DNA of 64,000 bases from Bacillus sp. UNC41MFS5 (GCF_000686805.1 NZ_KK366019.1:56280-120279), one strand, 5' to 3'. Shown: positions 9,935 through 19,244, numbered from the stretch's first letter. The notes: generated from the letters alone by a model not told the origin. Program-made: numbers and translations.

Positions 9935-9970
9935 AAGCTTCGATATGCTTATGTCGAAGCTTTGTTTTTT
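9935..9970 (+). terminator. Rho-independent terminator after tagB
   Basis: Perfect 9-bp stem AAGCTTCGA/TCGAAGCTT followed by TGTTTTTT. Confidence 0.9.
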
Positions 9971-9994
9971 ATTATGTCCCTTTGGAGAAATTAA

Positions 9995-10002
9995 TGTATA
10001 AT
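9995..10002 (+). promoter_or_regulatory. Probable -10 of the tagGH promoter
   Basis: TATAAT at 9997-10002 preceded by TG, 39 bp before tagG. No good -35 box is seen at the usual distance. Confidence 0.5.
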
Positions 10003-10040
10003 GAACAAGGTTATTATTAGCGATAGGAAGGACAATTTTC

Positions 10041-10871
10041 ATGAAATCGATGATTACTATTGTAAAGGAACAAATCAGTTCCTTTTACCTTATCCTGAGG
10101 TTATCTGCCTTTGAATTGAAAAGTGCAAATACGAATAATTATCTCGGCAGATTTTGGGAAATACTGAATCCAATGATTCAATTGACTATTTATTGGTTTG
10201 TTTTCGGTGCTGGAATTCGAAAAGGCAGAGAGGTTCCAATGGATAATGGCATACAGGTTCCATTTTTTATTTGGATGGTAACGGGCATGATTGTCTGGTT
10301 TTTTGTTAATCCAGCAATTTCTGCTTCTTCTAGGTCTATCTATTCCAGAATTCAATTGATCTCGAAAATGAATTTCCCAATGAGTGTCATTCCCTCATTT
10401 GTGATAATGGCGAATTTTTATACGCATTTAATGTTGGTAGCTGTTGTCACTATTTTTTTACAATTTACTGACTATAAATTAACTTTTTATTTTGTTCAAT
10501 TACCATATTTTATGCTGGCGACCTTACTTTTTTTATTAGCGCTTGCACTCGTAACGTCTACTCTCTCAACAATTGTTAGGGATGTACAGCAGGTAGTTCA
10601 GTCAATATTAAAAATGTTGTTATACGTTACTCCTTTTTTATGGCATGTAGATCATTTAATGATAAAGGGAGTAGATTATGTCTTTTTATTAAAAATTAAT
10701 CCGCTATACTATATTGTAGAGGGCTATAGGGCAGCTTTACTAGGCACAACATGGTATCCGCTTGAATACCCAGAGTATACTTTATATTTTTGGATAACCA
10801 TCATCATATTGTTCATGATTGGATCTGCCCTGCATTTGAAATTTAGAAATCGCTTTGTGGATTACTTATAA
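10041..10871 (+). CDS. tagG: Teichoic acid ABC exporter, permease subunit
   Basis: A 276-residue ABC-2-type membrane protein with about six hydrophobic segments and the N-terminal cytoplasmic LGRFWEILNPMIQL motif typical of TagG/Wzm permeases. With TagH it flips the completed lipid-linked teichoic acid to the outer face of the membrane. ATG 10041 follows AGGAAGG. The ATPase gene begins 17 bp after the stop, so the two form one unit. Family identity is clear, and the substrate is inferred from the flanking tag genes. Confidence 0.92.
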   Translation: MKSMITIVKEQISSFYLILRLSAFELKSANTNNYLGRFWEILNPMIQLTIYWFVFGAGIRKGREVPMDNGIQVPFFIWMVTGMIVWFFVNPAISASSRSIYSRIQLISKMNFPMSVIPSFVIMANFYTHLMLVAVVTIFLQFTDYKLTFYFVQLPYFMLATLLFLLALALVTSTLSTIVRDVQQVVQSILKMLLYVTPFLWHVDHLMIKGVDYVFLLKINPLYYIVEGYRAALLGTTWYPLEYPEYTLYFWITIIILFMIGSALHLKFRNRFVDYL

Positions 10872-10888
10872 ATAGGTGGTGAATCCAA

Positions 10889-11689
10889 ATGAATGAAACA
10901 GTAAATGTCAAAAATGTTTTTAAAAAGTATAAAATGCATAGATCACCAAAAGAAAAACTTCTCGATGTTATTTTACCGGGGGGGTATGGAGAAGATTTTT
11001 TTGCACTTCAGGATATCTCCTTTACCGCCAATCGTGGTGATGTAATTGGTCTTGTTGGGGTGAATGGTTCCGGGAAATCGACTTTGTCTAATATTATTGC
11101 AGGGGTGATTCCTCCCAGTTCCGGCGAGGTCATCACAAGGGGGACTACTTCAATAATTGCCATTTCATCGGGTCTTGATAATCAATTAACAGGCAGGGAA
11201 AATATAGAATTAAAGTGTTTAATGCTTGGTTTTAAAAAGAAAGAGATTATAGAGATGGAACAGGAAATCATTGATTTTGCCGATATCGGAAAATTTATTG
11301 ACCAGCCAGTTAAGAAGTACTCAAGCGGGATGAAATCCCGGCTTGGGTTTGCCATCTCTGTTACTGTTAACCCTGATATTCTCATCGTTGATGAAGCTTT
11401 GTCAGTAGGAGATCAGGTTTTTGCAGAAAAATCCAAGAAAAAGATGTTTGAGTTTAAAGAAAAAGGAAAAACGATTTTCTTTGTTAGTCACTCCATGAGA
11501 CAGATAAAGGAATTTTGTGAAAAGGCAGTTTGGCTTGAGTATGGAGAAATCAAAGAATTTGGTCCGGTTAAAGAGGTTATTCCAAAATACGAAACCTTCT
11601 TAAAGAAATATAAATCAATGACCGATGTGGAACAGAAAAAATTCCGTGAAGAAGTAATGCAAAAACAAAGAGGCTTAGCCACAATCTAA
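10889..11689 (+). CDS. tagH: Teichoic acid ABC exporter, ATP-binding subunit
   Basis: A 266-residue ATPase partner of TagG. Walker A is GVNGSGKST, the ABC signature is YSSGMKSRLGFAI and Walker B is ILIVDEALS, with the switch histidine in FVSHSM. B. subtilis TagH carries a long extracytoplasmic C-terminal extension (about 530 residues in all); this protein lacks it and ends shortly after the ATPase fold, as many TagH/Wzt proteins do. GGTGG precedes ATG 10889. A terminator follows at 11692. Confidence 0.92.
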   Translation: MNETVNVKNVFKKYKMHRSPKEKLLDVILPGGYGEDFFALQDISFTANRGDVIGLVGVNGSGKSTLSNIIAGVIPPSSGEVITRGTTSIIAISSGLDNQLTGRENIELKCLMLGFKKKEIIEMEQEIIDFADIGKFIDQPVKKYSSGMKSRLGFAISVTVNPDILIVDEALSVGDQVFAEKSKKKMFEFKEKGKTIFFVSHSMRQIKEFCEKAVWLEYGEIKEFGPVKEVIPKYETFLKKYKSMTDVEQKKFREEVMQKQRGLATI

Positions 11690-11691
11690 AT

Positions 11692-11717
11692 AACTCGCCA
11701 GTGGGCGAGTTTTCTTT
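11692..11717 (+). terminator. Rho-independent terminator after tagH
   Basis: 8-bp stem AACTCGCC/GGCGAGTT running into TTTTCTTT. Confidence 0.85.
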
Positions 11718-11759
11718 ACATAAATAAATTAGAGGAATAATGTTAAGAGGATTCTAAAT

Positions 11760-12494
11760 ATGAAAACTAATTTGGTTAATATATTAGGGATTAACTTTTT
11801 AAATAAAAGATTTAATGAAGTAGTGGAAATACTCAAAAAATCGATTCGCGATCAAGGTAAGTCCTTCATCGTAACGGCAAATCCCGAAATTGTTATGTAT
11901 GCAAAGGACCATCCAGACTATCAAACGATTGTTCGATCTGCTGATATGGTTGTTCCTGATGGTACTGGAATCATTATTGCCTCGAAAATATTGAATGAAC
12001 CTATTTACGAGCGCGTTACGGGATATGACTTAACTATTCGACTTTTAGAGGAGGCGAATAAGAATAAATGGAGCATATACCTTTTAGGAGGTAAGGAAGA
12101 AACAAATCAAAAAGCTGCAGCTAATATCCAAAGGCAATTTAACCAGGTACAAATTGCAGGCAATCATCATGGGTTTTTTGATTGGCAGAAAAACACAATA
12201 ACCTCTGAGATTATAGCCAAAGGTCCAGATATTATCTTTGTTGCCTTGGGTTTCCCAAAACAAGAAAAATGGATTGCAGAAAATCTTCCACATTTTTCAA
12301 AGGGGTTATTTATAGGGGTGGGGGGCAGCATCGACGTGCTCGCGGGCGAGGTTCAACGTGCCCCGCAAATCTGGCAAAAAATAAACCTCGAATGGTTTTA
12401 TCGTTTGATTACTCAGCCTTCAAGGTGGAGAAGAATGCTTGCCATCCCTAAATTTTTATTCCAAATTTTCAAAGTAAAACTAACGAGGAATTGA
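11760..12494 (+). CDS. tagA: N-acetylmannosaminyltransferase, WecG/TagA/CpsF family
   Basis: A 244-residue GT26 enzyme that adds ManNAc to undecaprenyl-PP-GlcNAc, completing the disaccharide linkage unit of wall teichoic acid. Visible family blocks are TANPEIVMYA, ADMVVPDGTGI (containing the catalytic Asp), IYLLGG, ALGFPKQEKWI and GVGGSIDVLAGEV. A C-terminal amphipathic, Arg/Lys-rich tail (PSRWRRMLAIPKFLFQIF) fits the membrane-docking appendage known for TagA. AAGAGGA precedes ATG 11760. It uses the product of tagO, encoded next. Confidence 0.93.
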   Translation: MKTNLVNILGINFLNKRFNEVVEILKKSIRDQGKSFIVTANPEIVMYAKDHPDYQTIVRSADMVVPDGTGIIIASKILNEPIYERVTGYDLTIRLLEEANKNKWSIYLLGGKEETNQKAAANIQRQFNQVQIAGNHHGFFDWQKNTITSEIIAKGPDIIFVALGFPKQEKWIAENLPHFSKGLFIGVGGSIDVLAGEVQRAPQIWQKINLEWFYRLITQPSRWRRMLAIPKFLFQIFKVKLTRN

Positions 12495-12630
12495 ACAGAC
12501 GAGTATAAAAACATGTAACTTTTTGTAACAGCCATACGTCTTACGTTATATGAAAAGATATTGCCGTTAATTTAATTATAGTTTCAATTTTCCGATAATT
12601 ATTAAACTTATACCAAAGTAAAATTTGGTG

Positions 12631-12639
12631 TGCTATAAT
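12631..12639 (+). promoter_or_regulatory. Extended -10 promoter of tagO
   Basis: TGC-TATAAT at 12631-12639 in the 227-bp gap before tagO; the -35 is poor, as is common with extended -10 promoters. No gene was seen in this gap. Confidence 0.6.
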
Positions 12640-12721
12640 ATGTTCGTTGTAGTCTACTTAGAAATATGTGCCTGTTTCTAAAATTTATTAATGGGGCATT
12701 ATACTAATAGGGAGGGTCTTC

Positions 12722-13771
12722 ATGTTATATCTGACCTTAATATTATGTTTTTTATGCTCCATTTTAATTACTCCAATTGTCAAAAAATTGGCTTTTAAAT
12801 TAGGAGCAACGGACAGTCCTAATCAGCGCAAAGTACATTCTAAGATTATGCCTCGTTTAGGCGGGTTAGCTATTTATATTAGTTTCCTTTTGGGTTTACT
12901 AATTCTGCAACCAAATAGTCCCTACCATGCAGCCATTATTGCTGGGGGAGTCATTATATTAGCTACTGGTATGTTAGATGATATCTATGAATTATCGGCC
13001 AAAGTAAAATTTGCATTACAAATCATTGCGGCTCTGATTGTTGTTATGTGGGGCGGCGTGGAAGTTGAATTTATTAACTTACCGTTTAACGGCTACTTAG
13101 AATTTGGGATCTTCAGTATCCCGATTACTGTCATTTGGATTGTTGGTGTTACGAATGCTATCAATTTGATTGATGGTTTGGATGGCTTAGCTGCTGGTGT
13201 TTCCTCAATCGCCTTCATCACTATTTCCGGAATGGCGATTGTGATGGGGAATGGATATGTAGTCGCGATGGGGACAATCCTTCTTGCTAGCACGTTAGGG
13301 TTTTTAATCTTTAATTTTCATCCAGCTAAAATTTTTATGGGTGATTCCGGTGCGCTTTTTCTTGGTTATATGATCTCGGTCCTATCCTTACTCGGTTTTA
13401 AAAATGTAACGTTAATCTCATTTGTTGTTCCGATTATTATTTTAGGTGTTCCCATTTCTGATACATTCTTTGCTATCATCCGCCGAATTTACAATAAGAA
13501 ATCATTAGCAGCTCCAGACAAATCCCATTTACACCATTGCTTACTAGAACTAGGTTTTACACATCGCGAAACGGTTCTGTTAATATATGCAATGAGCGCC
13601 ATGTTTGGCCTTGCAGCCTTTATTTTTACCATCACAACCGTTTGGGGTTCCATCTTAATCATGACCATTATTGTGCTAGCGATTGAACTATTTGTTGAAA
13701 CGATTGGATTAATTAATAAAAATTATCGGCCGCTCCTCCGTATTATGGGGTTACTGAACAAAAACAGATAA
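12722..13771 (+). CDS. tagO: Undecaprenyl-phosphate GlcNAc-1-phosphate transferase
   Basis: A 349-residue polytopic enzyme of the MraY/WecA family that starts wall teichoic acid (and related glycopolymer) synthesis by linking GlcNAc-1-P to undecaprenyl-P. Key loops are the DD pair in GMLDDIYEL, NAINLIDGLDGLAAG and FMGDSGALFLGY, with the HH-containing loop SHLHHCLLELGFTHR near residue 270. About ten or eleven hydrophobic helices are visible. GGGAGG at 12711-12716 precedes ATG 12722. In B. subtilis tagO neighbours an LCP gene, yvyE and degS, as here. Confidence 0.94.
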   Translation: MLYLTLILCFLCSILITPIVKKLAFKLGATDSPNQRKVHSKIMPRLGGLAIYISFLLGLLILQPNSPYHAAIIAGGVIILATGMLDDIYELSAKVKFALQIIAALIVVMWGGVEVEFINLPFNGYLEFGIFSIPITVIWIVGVTNAINLIDGLDGLAAGVSSIAFITISGMAIVMGNGYVVAMGTILLASTLGFLIFNFHPAKIFMGDSGALFLGYMISVLSLLGFKNVTLISFVVPIIILGVPISDTFFAIIRRIYNKKSLAAPDKSHLHHCLLELGFTHRETVLLIYAMSAMFGLAAFIFTITTVWGSILIMTIIVLAIELFVETIGLINKNYRPLLRIMGLLNKNR

Positions 13772-13788
13772 ATCTAATAGAATAGTTA

Positions 13789-13830
13789 AAGAGGGTAAAT
13801 CTCAACTGTGGATTACCCTTTTATTGTTTT
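13789..13830 (+). terminator. Terminator after tagO
   Basis: Imperfect stem around GGGTAA/TTACCC followed by a T-rich stretch. Confidence 0.65.
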
Positions 13831-13850
13831 CTTTTACTCGAAATTTATGC

Positions 13851-13886
13851 AAAAAATAGAACCCGGATTCTTTAAAATCCGGGTTC
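13851..13886 (-). terminator. Terminator of the LCP gene
   Basis: Perfect 11-bp stem GAACCCGGATT/AATCCGGGTTC. On the minus strand it is followed by a run of six T. It may also back up tagO termination on the plus strand. Confidence 0.9.
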
Positions 13887-13892
13887 TTTGGT

Positions 13893-14888
13893 TTATTCTG
13901 TTTCTGTCGAACTAGCTGTTGTTGTTCTGTTAAGATGCTCCTTCAGTTTTGACTTAGTTTCTTCTAAAGCAGCTTCGTCAAGTTGATAATAATAAATATT
14001 GTCTATATACGAGTCAGATCCTTTTAATGACATCGATTCAACATCGATTCCAGATCCAGCCTGGACATAGCTAATAAATGATTTCATTTGGTCAAACGTT
14101 AAGTCGGTTGACATGTTTTTCCCGACTGCTTCCATTACATCGGTGTAATTGGTAATGGACTTAACTGAAGAGCCTTTTGCGAGAATTGCCTTAAAGATTT
14201 GCTGCTGGCGCAGACCTCTTTGAATATCACTATCAATTTTTCTGGTCCGTGCAAATGCAAGAGCTTCTTCACCATCTAGTTGTTGTAAGCCTTTTTTCAA
14301 GGTAATGGCTTTAGCATGGTCCTCGGAGTCTTGTTCAGAAAAGGTGAACGGGACGTCTACTTGGACACCATCAAGGGCATCAATGACATCAATAAATGCG
14401 TTAAAGTTCATTTTTACATAATAATCGATAGGAACATCAAGTAATTCTTCTACAGTTTCAAGCGTAAGTTTCACACCGCCGTACGCGTGAGCGTGTGTAA
14501 TTTTTGTATAAATATCCTTCTCTGGTATATGAACATAGGAATCACGTGGAATACTTAATAGTTTAATAGATTTTTCTTCTTTATTAAATGTAGCAAGCAT
14601 TAGAGCATCGGAACGAGAACTGCCGCTAGCCTTCCGTTTAGTACTATCATCCACACCGATAAACAAGATGGATGTATTTTCAAGTTTTACATTTGCAGTC
14701 TTTGTATCGCGTTCAATCGGCTTGTAGGATTTATTCATGACAGATTCAGCTTTGTTATATAAAAATCCTCCGTACGCTGTTGCTCCAATAATCAATAATA
14801 GAATCGGCATGATGATCCATAGCAGAATTCGTTTTCGCTTTCTCTTACCTTTTTTCTTATTTTTATAAACCTGTCTATTGATAGACAT
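13893..14888 (-). CDS. tagV: LytR-CpsA-Psr (LCP) family glycopolymer ligase
   Basis: A 331-residue type II membrane protein: a Lys/Arg-rich cytoplasmic N-terminus, one transmembrane helix (about residues 21-45) and an extracellular LCP domain. Conserved blocks are SSRSDALMLATF, LLSIPRDSYVHIP, GEEALAFARTRK and DIQRGLRQQQIF, carrying the Arg/Asp residues that bind the polyprenyl pyrophosphate. LCP enzymes attach wall teichoic acid from its lipid carrier to peptidoglycan. The tagV symbol (B. subtilis yvhJ) is given by position between tagO and yvyE; motifs alone would not distinguish TagT, TagU and TagV. AGGAGG lies 8 nt before the ATG. Confidence 0.87.
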   Translation of the reverse strand: MSINRQVYKNKKKGKRKRKRILLWIIMPILLLIIGATAYGGFLYNKAESVMNKSYKPIERDTKTANVKLENTSILFIGVDDSTKRKASGSSRSDALMLATFNKEEKSIKLLSIPRDSYVHIPEKDIYTKITHAHAYGGVKLTLETVEELLDVPIDYYVKMNFNAFIDVIDALDGVQVDVPFTFSEQDSEDHAKAITLKKGLQQLDGEEALAFARTRKIDSDIQRGLRQQQIFKAILAKGSSVKSITNYTDVMEAVGKNMSTDLTFDQMKSFISYVQAGSGIDVESMSLKGSDSYIDNIYYYQLDEAALEETKSKLKEHLNRTTTASSTETE

Positions 14889-15033
14889 AGATTGCCTCCT
14901 AGTATAAAGTAGAAAAATGTCAACTTTTGTTGAAAATCTACTCTATTTTATAATATTTATAGAGATTGGTAAAATGAAATTTTTTGTAAATTTAAATTTC
15001 CTGCATTTGGACAAAGTGAAAGCAGAGAAATGC

Positions 15034-15666
15034 CTAAATATCAGTTTCTAGATAGGTCATTTCTCCTTTTGTCATCTCGGCCTGTCCATTTGTCAATTCA
15101 ATCATCCATTCTGTGAATGCCTGCTGCTGCTGTTCTTCCACAAATACTTCAAATTCGACATTTTCTTGGTACTGAATATTCTTAAGAATATAAATGGATG
15201 ATCTTAATTCGTTTTCAATCTTTCCTAGCCAAGAATAATCAATTGTAATATGGAAGACCTGCATCAACTTTCTTTCGACGATTCCTACAGCATCTAGTCC
15301 TTCCGATGTAGATTTCCCATAAGCGCGGATTAGACCGCCGGCCCCTAATTTAATTCCTCCAAAATAACGGGTAACGACCACGGCGGTATCCTTTAGTTTT
15401 CTTTTTTTCAAAACCTCAAGGATCGGCACGCCAGCTGTACCACTTGGTTCTCCATCATCATTGGCTTTTTGAATTTGATCATTCTCGCCAATGAGATAGG
15501 CAGAACAATTATGGGTGGCATCCCAATATTTTTTTTTCAGGGCTTGGATAAATTCCTGTGCTTCCAATTCAGTTTCCGTTCTTTGGACATGGGCAATAAA
15601 TCGTGATTTTTGAATAATAATTTCATGTTCACCAGCTTGTTTGACTGTATGATATCGAGGCAACAT
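15034..15666 (-). CDS. yvyE: YigZ/IMPACT family protein
   Basis: A 210-residue member of the UPF0029/YigZ family, which is distantly related to eukaryotic IMPACT and has no firmly established bacterial function. The signature region DDGEPSGTAGVPILEVL...VVVTRYFGGIKLGAGGL is complete, and the C-terminal ferredoxin-like domain is present. In B. subtilis yvyE lies next to degS in the same divergent arrangement as here, which supports the symbol. Confidence 0.88.
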   Translation of the reverse strand: MLPRYHTVKQAGEHEIIIQKSRFIAHVQRTETELEAQEFIQALKKKYWDATHNCSAYLIGENDQIQKANDDGEPSGTAGVPILEVLKKRKLKDTAVVVTRYFGGIKLGAGGLIRAYGKSTSEGLDAVGIVERKLMQVFHITIDYSWLGKIENELRSSIYILKNIQYQENVEFEVFVEEQQQQAFTEWMIELTNGQAEMTKGEMTYLETDI

Positions 15667-15732
15667 TCAGAGTGCTCCTTCCTAAATTTCATAATGGTGT
15701 AATATAACTTTAATATGGCAGTAAAATATCCA

Positions 15733-15741
15733 TGTTATAAT
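15733..15741 (+). promoter_or_regulatory. Possible extended -10 upstream of degS
   Basis: TGT-TATAAT in the divergent yvyE/degS region (15667-15988). The -35 is weak and the leader would be about 240 nt. No gene was seen in this gap. Confidence 0.35.
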
Positions 15742-15988
15742 AAAACAGATAAAAGTAGTGGAAACCTATTTTATGGGCAGATAGTGGTACTTCTATTATA
15801 CTACTATTTTGTATGTAAATAATGGTAACATCTATGTTCAGATTAGCAAATTGATTCAATCCAATGTAAAATATGTTACAAGACATGTAGGTAAAATCCA
15901 AAGATAATGAAATGATTTGTTTGAAATTAGAATATTGTTTAGCCATAGCGCTCAAACGCTTATTGCTTTTCTTATCGGAGGAATGTGT

Positions 15989-17131
15989 ATGAAGATTAAG
16001 CAGATCAATGTGAAATCAATTGATGAAATTCGTGAAGAAATGATTGAAACTGTTACGTGCAGCAAAAGTGACATCTTCCAGATAGGTGAGCAATGCCGTC
16101 AAGATTATGAAAATATGATCAATGAATTAGAAAATATTAAACAAATGATGGTAAAACTCACAAATGAAGGCGAGGTACTTGAAAAACAAGTCCTTGAAGC
16201 GCGGAGCATGCTGTCAGAAGTCAGTATGAATTTTAAAAATTACTCTGAAGAAGAGGTCCGTGATGCCTATGAAAAAGCCCATCAACTTCAAATGGATTTA
16301 TCCATTAATTGGCAATACAAAAAGCAGCTTTTGGATAAAAGAGCCGACCTTGAAAATCGCCTGGTAGGGTTAGATGAAACGATTGATCGTGCCGACCAGT
16401 TGATATCGCAAATTTCAGTTGTAATGAATTACTTAACCAGTGATCTAAAGCAGGTTGGCAAGGTACTTGAACATGCAAAAGCCAAACAAGATTTTGGATT
16501 AAAGATTATTGAAGCACAAGAAGAGGAACGCAAACGGCTTTCAAGGGATATTCACGATGGCCCCGCCCAAATGCTTGCCAATGTCATTATGCGTTCGGAT
16601 TTAATCGAACGTGTCTATAGGGAAAAGGGCGCGGATGAGGCTTTTTCTGAGGTCAGCAGCTTTAAAAAAATGGTCCGTTCGGCACTTTATGAAGTCCGGC
16701 GGATTATCTATGACCTTCGTCCGATGGCATTAGATGATTTAGGTCTCGTCCCTACCCTCAGAAAATACTTGCGAACCATCGAAGAATATCATAACCAATC
16801 AAAGATTGATTTTGTGAATATCGGACTAGAACGCCGGCTTCCGACTAAGTATGAAGTCGCGCTCTTTCGGATGATACAGGAATCAGTGCAAAATGCATTA
16901 AAACATGCAAATGCCTGTGAAATCAAAGTACGGTTAGAAATAACCAATGCATCAGTTACCGTCTTAATTAAGGACAATGGTATCGGTTTTGATATCACAC
17001 AAAAGAAACCTGAGTCATTTGGCATGATCGGAATGCGTGAGCGGGTTGAACTGCTTGAAGGTGAACTTACCTTTGATTCAAAAATAGGCAAGGGGACCGC
17101 TGTACTGATTCGAGTCCCACTAATTAACTAG
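15989..17131 (+). CDS. degS: Sensor histidine kinase DegS
   Basis: A cytoplasmic two-component kinase of about 380 residues, with no transmembrane segment. The N-terminal half is a long coiled-coil sensor region, followed by a HisKA_3 domain with the phosphorylated His in SRDIHDGPAQMLAN and a C-terminal ATPase (ESVQNALKHA, DNGIGFD, GMIGMRERV). It phosphorylates DegU, governing exoenzymes, competence and multicellular traits in Bacillus. ATG 15989 is chosen because CGGAGGA (15976-15982) abuts the earlier ATG 15983 but lies 6-7 nt from this one. degU follows at once. Confidence 0.95.
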   Translation: MKIKQINVKSIDEIREEMIETVTCSKSDIFQIGEQCRQDYENMINELENIKQMMVKLTNEGEVLEKQVLEARSMLSEVSMNFKNYSEEEVRDAYEKAHQLQMDLSINWQYKKQLLDKRADLENRLVGLDETIDRADQLISQISVVMNYLTSDLKQVGKVLEHAKAKQDFGLKIIEAQEEERKRLSRDIHDGPAQMLANVIMRSDLIERVYREKGADEAFSEVSSFKKMVRSALYEVRRIIYDLRPMALDDLGLVPTLRKYLRTIEEYHNQSKIDFVNIGLERRLPTKYEVALFRMIQESVQNALKHANACEIKVRLEITNASVTVLIKDNGIGFDITQKKPESFGMIGMRERVELLEGELTFDSKIGKGTAVLIRVPLIN

Positions 17132-17196
17132 ATAAACTATGAACCTACCGTCAATGGAGAAAATTTCGAAATTAGAAGGCATAGGAGGCGTTAAAA

Positions 17197-17883
17197 TTGA
17201 CTACGAAAATTGTCATTATAGACGATCACCAACTATTTAGAGAAGGCGTTAAAAGAATACTAGAGTTTGAAAAATCGTTCCAAGTTGTTGCTGAAGGTAA
17301 TGATGGATGCGAGGCATTAAGTTTAGTAGAAGAATTCCATCCTGATGTGGTGATTATGGATATCAATATGCCACAAGTAAATGGTGTCGAGGCTACGCGT
17401 GAATTGGTCGACAAATACCCTGATACGAAGATTATTATCTTATCCATTCACGATGACGAAAACTATGTGACCCATGCATTACAAACTGGTGCCATTGGTT
17501 ACTTATTAAAAGAAATGGATGCAGATGCCTTAATAGAAGCGGTCAAAGTTGTCGCTGAAGGCGGATCGTATTTACATCCAAAGGTTACTCATAATTTAGT
17601 AAATGAGTACCGCAAGCTGGCAGCGGGCGTCGCTCGCAGTGGCGGGGCTTACCTGCAAACAATGGAAATTCGCCGTCCGTTGCATTTATTGACACGCCGC
17701 GAATGCGAAGTTCTTCAAATGCTTGCCGATGGAAAAAGCAACCGTGGTATTGGCGAAGCTTTATTCATCAGCGAAAAAACAGTTAAAAATCACGTCTCCA
17801 ATATTTTACAAAAAATGAACGTTAATGACCGCACCCAAGCTGTTGTTGTCGCCATTAAAAATGGTTGGGTCGAGGTTAAGTAA
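17197..17883 (+). CDS. degU: Response regulator DegU
   Basis: A 228-residue NarL-type regulator: a receiver domain with acidic pocket IIDDH, the phospho-acceptor Asp in [13 protein letters not shown] and the conserved Lys in YLLKEMDA, then a LuxR-type helix-turn-helix ([28 protein letters not shown], about residues 162-190). The start is TTG 17197, 7 nt after ATAGGAGG, with no competing ATG. It forms an operon with degS, and the terminator at 17898 ends the unit. Confidence 0.96.
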   Translation: MTTKIVIIDDHQLFREGVKRILEFEKSFQVVAEGNDGCEALSLVEEFHPDVVIMDINMPQVNGVEATRELVDKYPDTKIIILSIHDDENYVTHALQTGAIGYLLKEMDADALIEAVKVVAEGGSYLHPKVTHNLVNEYRKLAAGVARSGGAYLQTMEIRRPLHLLTRRECEVLQMLADGKSNRGIGEALFISEKTVKNHVSNILQKMNVNDRTQAVVVAIKNGWVEVK

Positions 17884-17897
17884 GTAGAGTTAGTTTG

Positions 17898-17927
17898 GGG
17901 CATGCTGATGAGCATGTCCTTTTTTGT
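17898..17927 (+). terminator. Terminator after degU
   Basis: 9-bp stem GGGCATGCT/AGCATGTCC with one G-U pair, then TTTTTTGTTT. Confidence 0.88.
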
Positions 17928-18006
17928 TTGAGGAATTAATGCAATTTCTCCACATTTCATATAAAATACCATATAGAGTTAAAAAGATAAGGATGGTATT
18001 TTTTTT

Positions 18007-18855
18007 ATGAGGACAGCCGTCGTGACGGATAGTACTGCGTACATCCCAAAGGATCTGCGCGATAAATGTAATATACATATGATCCCGTTACATGTAATCT
18101 TTGGAAACGAGGTTTACCACGAAGAAGTGGATATTTCATGGAAGCAGTTTTACGAAGAGGTTAAGACGAAAGAGTTGCCAACCACTTCCCAGCCACCCAT
18201 CGGCCAATTTATTGAGCTTTTTGAGAGTCTTGCGAAGGAATATGATGAAGTCATTAGCATCCATCTTTCCAGTGGAATCAGCGGTACCTTTCAAGGTGCG
18301 GTCGCGGCCAGTACGATGGTTGAAGGCATTAGGGTGCACCCCTTTGATTCCGAAATCAGTTGCATGGTGCAGGGGTTTTATGCAATTGAAGCAGCCAAGT
18401 TGGCATCTAAGGGCGAGGATTCTGAAACGATTGTGGCTCATTTAGAAGCATTAAAAATGACCGCCCGTGCCTATTTCATGGTGGACGATTTAGCTCACCT
18501 GCAAAGAGGGGGACGCCTCTCGAGTGCCCAAGCCTTTATCGGCAGTCTTCTTCAAGTGAAACCATTGCTTCATTTTGAAAACAAAGTCATTGTTCCATTT
18601 GAAAAAATTCGCACCCGTAAGAGAGCGATGAAACGAATCGTTGACCTTCTTGATGAGGATGCCTCTAGTGGCATCAGCTATCAAGCTGTTATAATCCACG
18701 CCAATCGTGAGGGAGAAGCCAGGGAGTGGCGCGACGAGCTGGCAGTCAAGTATCCTAACGTTGATTTTACAATCAGTTACTTCGGCGCCGTCATCGGTAC
18801 CCATCTCGGCGAAGGAGCCATGGGTCTGGGCTGGATGAAAAAATTAGATAAGTAA
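18007..18855 (+). CDS. degV: DegV family fatty-acid-binding protein
   Basis: A 282-residue protein of the DegV/FakB family, which binds a fatty acid between two domains and presents it to a fatty-acid kinase. The N-terminal VTDSTAYIP motif, the SSGISGT serine motif and the central LQRGGRLS motif are all conserved. In B. subtilis the degV gene (yviA) sits between degU and comFA, as here. AAGG precedes ATG 18007 by about 15 nt with a long T run between, so the translation signal is weak. No FakA-type kinase gene is present in the window. Confidence 0.88.
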   Translation: MRTAVVTDSTAYIPKDLRDKCNIHMIPLHVIFGNEVYHEEVDISWKQFYEEVKTKELPTTSQPPIGQFIELFESLAKEYDEVISIHLSSGISGTFQGAVAASTMVEGIRVHPFDSEISCMVQGFYAIEAAKLASKGEDSETIVAHLEALKMTARAYFMVDDLAHLQRGGRLSSAQAFIGSLLQVKPLLHFENKVIVPFEKIRTRKRAMKRIVDLLDEDASSGISYQAVIIHANREGEAREWRDELAVKYPNVDFTISYFGAVIGTHLGEGAMGLGWMKKLDK

Positions 18856-18874
18856 GCAAGTTAGGAAGTTAGTT

Positions 18875-18907
18875 ACCATTCCGTCCTTTGGGCCGGAATG
18901 GTTTTTA
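18875..18907 (+). terminator. Terminator after degV
   Basis: 9-bp stem ACCATTCCG/CGGAATGGT followed by TTTTT. Confidence 0.9.
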
Positions 18908-18938
18908 ATTTTTGGGGGTGGTGGAAGAATTGGGGTTT

Positions 18939-19051
18939 GGCGAAATCATTTGAGGATTGGGCGAAATAATTTCGGAGGTCAGCGAAATCTATCCCCAGTT
19001 TGGCGAAATAACTCCAATAGTCGGCGAAATCCAGCTCTGAGTCGGCGAAAT
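18939..19051. repeat. 21-bp phased GGCGAAAT array, copy 1
   Basis: Six copies of (G/A)GCGAAAT begin at 18939, 18960, 18981, 19002, 19023 and 19044, an exact 21-bp period with variable sequence between. Read on the minus strand the array encodes heptads of the form (D/Y)FAxxxx. Copy 2 lies 193 bp downstream. Confidence 0.9.
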
Positions 19052-19131
19052 CCACCGGCACGAGAGCTAGTCTAAAAACGAGTCCAAGAATATGATTCGA
19101 AATCTCTAAAATGGGTAATTAAAAGGGGTTT

Positions 19132-19244
19132 GGCGAAATCATTTGGGAATTCGGCGAAATAATTTCGGAGGTCAGCGAAATCTATCCCCAGTTTAGCGAA
19201 ATAACGCCAATAGACGGCGAAATCCAGGTCCGGGTCGGCGAAAT
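19132..19244. repeat. 21-bp phased GGCGAAAT array, copy 2
   Basis: Six copies of (G/A)GCGAAAT begin at 19132, 19153, 19174, 19195, 19216 and 19237, again exactly 21 bp apart. The spacer sequences closely resemble those of copy 1 in the same order, so the whole block is a duplication. The gap between the copies (about 19052-19131) holds nothing else recognisable. Confidence 0.9.

Noticed and set aside
18873..19061. Minus-strand frame encoding heptads (D/Y)FAxxxx over the first GGCGAAAT array
   Set aside because: It is a by-product of a 21-bp (seven-codon) period, overlaps the degV terminator, and the second array copy has no matching start. Kept as a repeat, not a gene.
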